Below, in pieces: positions 61,857 to 64,000 of a DNA stretch of 64,000 nt. Within the stretch, counting starts at the first letter, position 1, and each line of letters opens with the position of its first letter. Origin of the DNA: Linnemannia elongata. Lineage: Eukaryota; Mortierellomycota; Mortierellomycetes; Mortierellales; Mortierellaceae. Below the pieces are notes generated by a model. The model saw only the letters and a list, made by a program, of their open reading frames with translations. It ran no database searches and had not been told where the DNA came from. The stretch is from positions 1,922,001 to 1,986,000 of the forward strand of contig JAXBDG010000009.1 of NCBI GenBank assembly GCA_036320915.1, in the 5' to 3' direction. Both the position numbers and the translations under genes were made by a program.

Positions 61857-62499
61857 GGTGCTGATGTGGGTCTGTGAGTGTCGGCTGGGAGAGATGGGGG
61901 TTGGTTGCTGAGACAAAAAGAAACAACAATGGTTCATTAACCGTCTACTAGGTTGTGTGCCTTGCAGCTCAAAAAAAAGAAAAAAAATGTTTACGTTTGT
62001 GGCTTGTTTGACCTAACGTCACGTGTAACATATGGCATTTTTGTTTGGTTTCGATGCCAACCCTTCTGCAGGATACTGGGATCGTCAAAATGGGTGGTTG
62101 TATCATTCGATATTATTGAAAAAAAAAAGAACAAAGAACAAGAAGAAACAAAAGACATTACAAAGAACAACCTAACTATGTGCTAGTCGGACCAACAAGT
62201 GTATTTTCCTCATCGTCATCCCCAAGGTCCTCGCCGCAAGAGGACATCCTCCCTACTCCCTCCCCGCTAATCCTCGTCCTCCAAGTAATAGGGTTTTTGT
62301 AGAACAGTGTCCCAAAGCACTTGCTCGTGTAGAAAATGTGGGGGTGGCATCGGCGAAAGAGATAAAAAAAATGTAGAAGAACAAAAACAATAGAAAAAGA
62401 AGAAGGATCGAACTTATCGAATCTCAACCCTCTCCTGGACGGACGTGTTTCGCTCTTTCTCTTTTTTTTTTACTCCTTGGGAACTTCGCTGCCATAAAT
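61857..62499. other. Spacer between Utp7 and the GCK III kinase gene
   Basis: Promoter side of Utp7 and 3' flank of the kinase gene, both on the minus strand. Contains short A-runs only. Confidence 0.55.
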
Positions 62500-63970
62500 T
62501 CATGCGACAATCGGCCATTTGGAGCGCAAATGTTCAATCCATCGCGCATAAAGAGCCTCAGCAACAGGACTAGCAGCACTGCGAACCTCTGGGTTGGTCT
62601 CTGCTGCCGGTTTCGTGGGCTCTGCCTCCTTCGTCGTTGTAGTCGTCTCTGATTCAACAGCCGTCGAATCGGTTCCTACTGTCGACGATGACGAGGCCGT
62701 ATCGCTCTCTGTGACAATCACATCCGAGCTTCCAAGTACACCAATCACTTCGGACACGGCCGTCTTTCCGTGCGCCTCGATTTGCTTCACCAGATCAGGG
62801 TCGTTCTTGATCTGAGTGAGTGCTTGGGTGAAGAAGGCCAGGAGCAGCGAAGGGTTGATGTCGTTCAAGTCTGAGATACCGTGCTCCAGCACACTGAGCG
62901 CCTCCAGATCCTCTGCACTATGCTCTCCACTCTTAAGCTGATAATCGAAATATCAAAAGTAGTGAGTGTTAGACATTGAACCGATTCTATTGTATTGCAA
63001 TGTAGTCATTGAAAGGGCAGTGATGAGAGGAAAACTTACAGTGCTGAGCACGGGCAAGAGTGCGACCTTGGTGAGCTGCCGTCCGGCCTGAGCCTGTGGA
63101 CTGCCTTCAAAGGTCTCCTCGCTAACCACCTTCTTTGCTGGAGGTGCAGCCTTGATAGTCTCAAAGCTATAAATGGATAGAGAAAGTAATGTTTAGCTAG
63201 TTGTATGGGACTGAAGTATGATATGAATTGTTAAGTAAGGAAGATGTGAAACAAATAATAGTCGTACCCATCCTCAATGGTCATGTCACCAGGACCTGGG
63301 CCAGGGTGACGCTTGATTGTATCTATGCCCGAGTTGGATGCCGTAGGGACTATGCTCCCATTCTCAACCTAAACATTCAATCGTCGCGAAATAGGTTAGT
63401 ACCTTTGTCGATAAAAAAAAAGCTGTCAGTCACTGTCATTGCTTTAAAACACGTAATGTCATCGTACCTTGAGATTGGCGAGATCGACTATGCTGCCGTG
63501 GTCATAAGCAGGTTTCTATCAATTTAGTGCGAATGTCTCATATGGTTAGAATGTGTCCACGCGTTTATAACGAAGCAGCGGCAAATACAACCAAATGAGA
63601 AGTACTTACAGCTGCTCTGATGGTAGAGTTGATGGGCAATGCCCTTCGGACCGTTGATGCAGCTGAGCTCAGGCCAGGAATGCGAACAGTGCCAAAGTCC
63701 CATGGCAAGTCATCATCATTCGTGTTGAATGTGCTGAAACTGTAGGGTGAAAGTAGTGTATAAGGTTAGTCATATGTTCTACAACCTTTAACACCGAAAC
63801 TTGAGCGGCAACAAAAAAAAAAAGACGTACGTCTTGGTCAAGGATGAGGCGGCGCGCTGATGAGCAGCCAGTTTCCAGACATCGTATCTCTCCACGAGCT
63901 CCTGAAGGTCAGCCTTGCGCTTAGCCATCTTGATAAATCGGTGCTTCAAAAGTTCCTTGGCAGTTGGTCT
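62500..63970 (-). CDS. Germinal-centre (group III) Ste20-family kinase, C-terminal part; 5' end outside window
   Basis: Six exons are visible: 63970-63831, 63739-63610, 63515-63468, 63368-63268, 63166-63040 and 62937-62500. The first encodes the last part of the kinase domain and the hallmark RPTAKELLKHRFIKMAKRKA, followed by LQELVERYDVWKLAAHQR, as in Sps1/MST/Nak1/Kic1-type kinases. These act with Mo25/Hym1 in the RAM/MOR network for polarity and septation. After a Ser/Pro linker comes a helical segment (LEALSVLEHGISDLNDINPS), an acidic and Thr-rich stretch, and a C-terminal helix EALYARWIEHLRSKWPIVA. Introns are GT-AG. The catalytic lobe lies beyond position 64000. Confidence 0.9.
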
Positions 63971-64000
63971 CTACAAGTGTACCAATTTCCACAAAAGGCT

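Overview
The window is eukaryotic nuclear DNA. Genes are spaced 0.3-3 kb apart, carry short GT-AG introns with YAG acceptors, are GC-rich in exons, and are separated by pyrimidine/purine-biased, microsatellite-rich spacers. Gene content (group III G-alpha, Hog1 MAPK, Fes1, class V myosin, Ctr copper transporter, Fanzor nuclease) indicates a fungus. Intron density, codon use and the Fanzor and YcnI-like genes suggest an early-diverging lineage of the Mucoromycota/Mortierellomycota type; the genus is an inference.

Layout. 0-1.5 kb: 3'-truncated G-alpha gene (-), with a long CT-rich 5' flank to 4.6 kb. 4.7-5.9 kb: XPA/Rad14 repair protein (+). 6.1-7.4 kb: Fes1 Hsp70 exchange factor (-), with a perfect heat-shock element upstream. 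8.5-11.8 kb: large protein kinase (+). 12.9-15.7 kb: Hog1-type MAPK in 12 exons (+). 16.2-17.4 kb: AT-hook reading frame broken by two TGA codons (-). 17.8-19.3 kb: p24 cargo receptor (-). 20.5-24.9 kb: FEN1/XPG-like nuclease joined to a Fanzor (TnpB-like) nuclease, with one internal TGA (+). 25.9-28.1 kb: alpha/beta hydrolase fused to a tyrosine/dual-specificity phosphatase (+). 28.6 kb: tRNA-Asn. 28.9-31.5 kb: mitochondrial 2-oxoacid dehydrogenase kinase (-).

32.5-41.1 kb is a putative copper-acquisition locus: an anchored Cys/Met/His-rich protein (-), a divergently transcribed Ctr transporter with the same ectodomain (+), and a YcnI-like secreted protein (+). All three are single-exon with TATA boxes about 100-120 bp upstream, and their flanks are dense in TTGACA/TGTCAA sites. 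Between them, 37.0-39.0 kb holds a degenerate coding-like region.

41.7-44.3 kb: coiled-coil, possibly shugoshin-like protein (+). 44.8-45.7 kb: unassigned KEN-box reading frame (+). 46.8-48.1 kb: Yippee protein (-). 49.4-50.9 kb: BAP31-like ER protein (+). 54.1-59.3 kb: class V myosin (+). 59.8-61.9 kb: Utp7/WDR46 ribosome-biogenesis protein (-). 62.5-64 kb: 3' part of a group III germinal-centre kinase (-), running off the right edge.

Apart from the copper locus the genes are mostly unrelated housekeeping and signalling genes. The most unusual element is the FEN1-Fanzor fusion with a potentially structured 3' flank.
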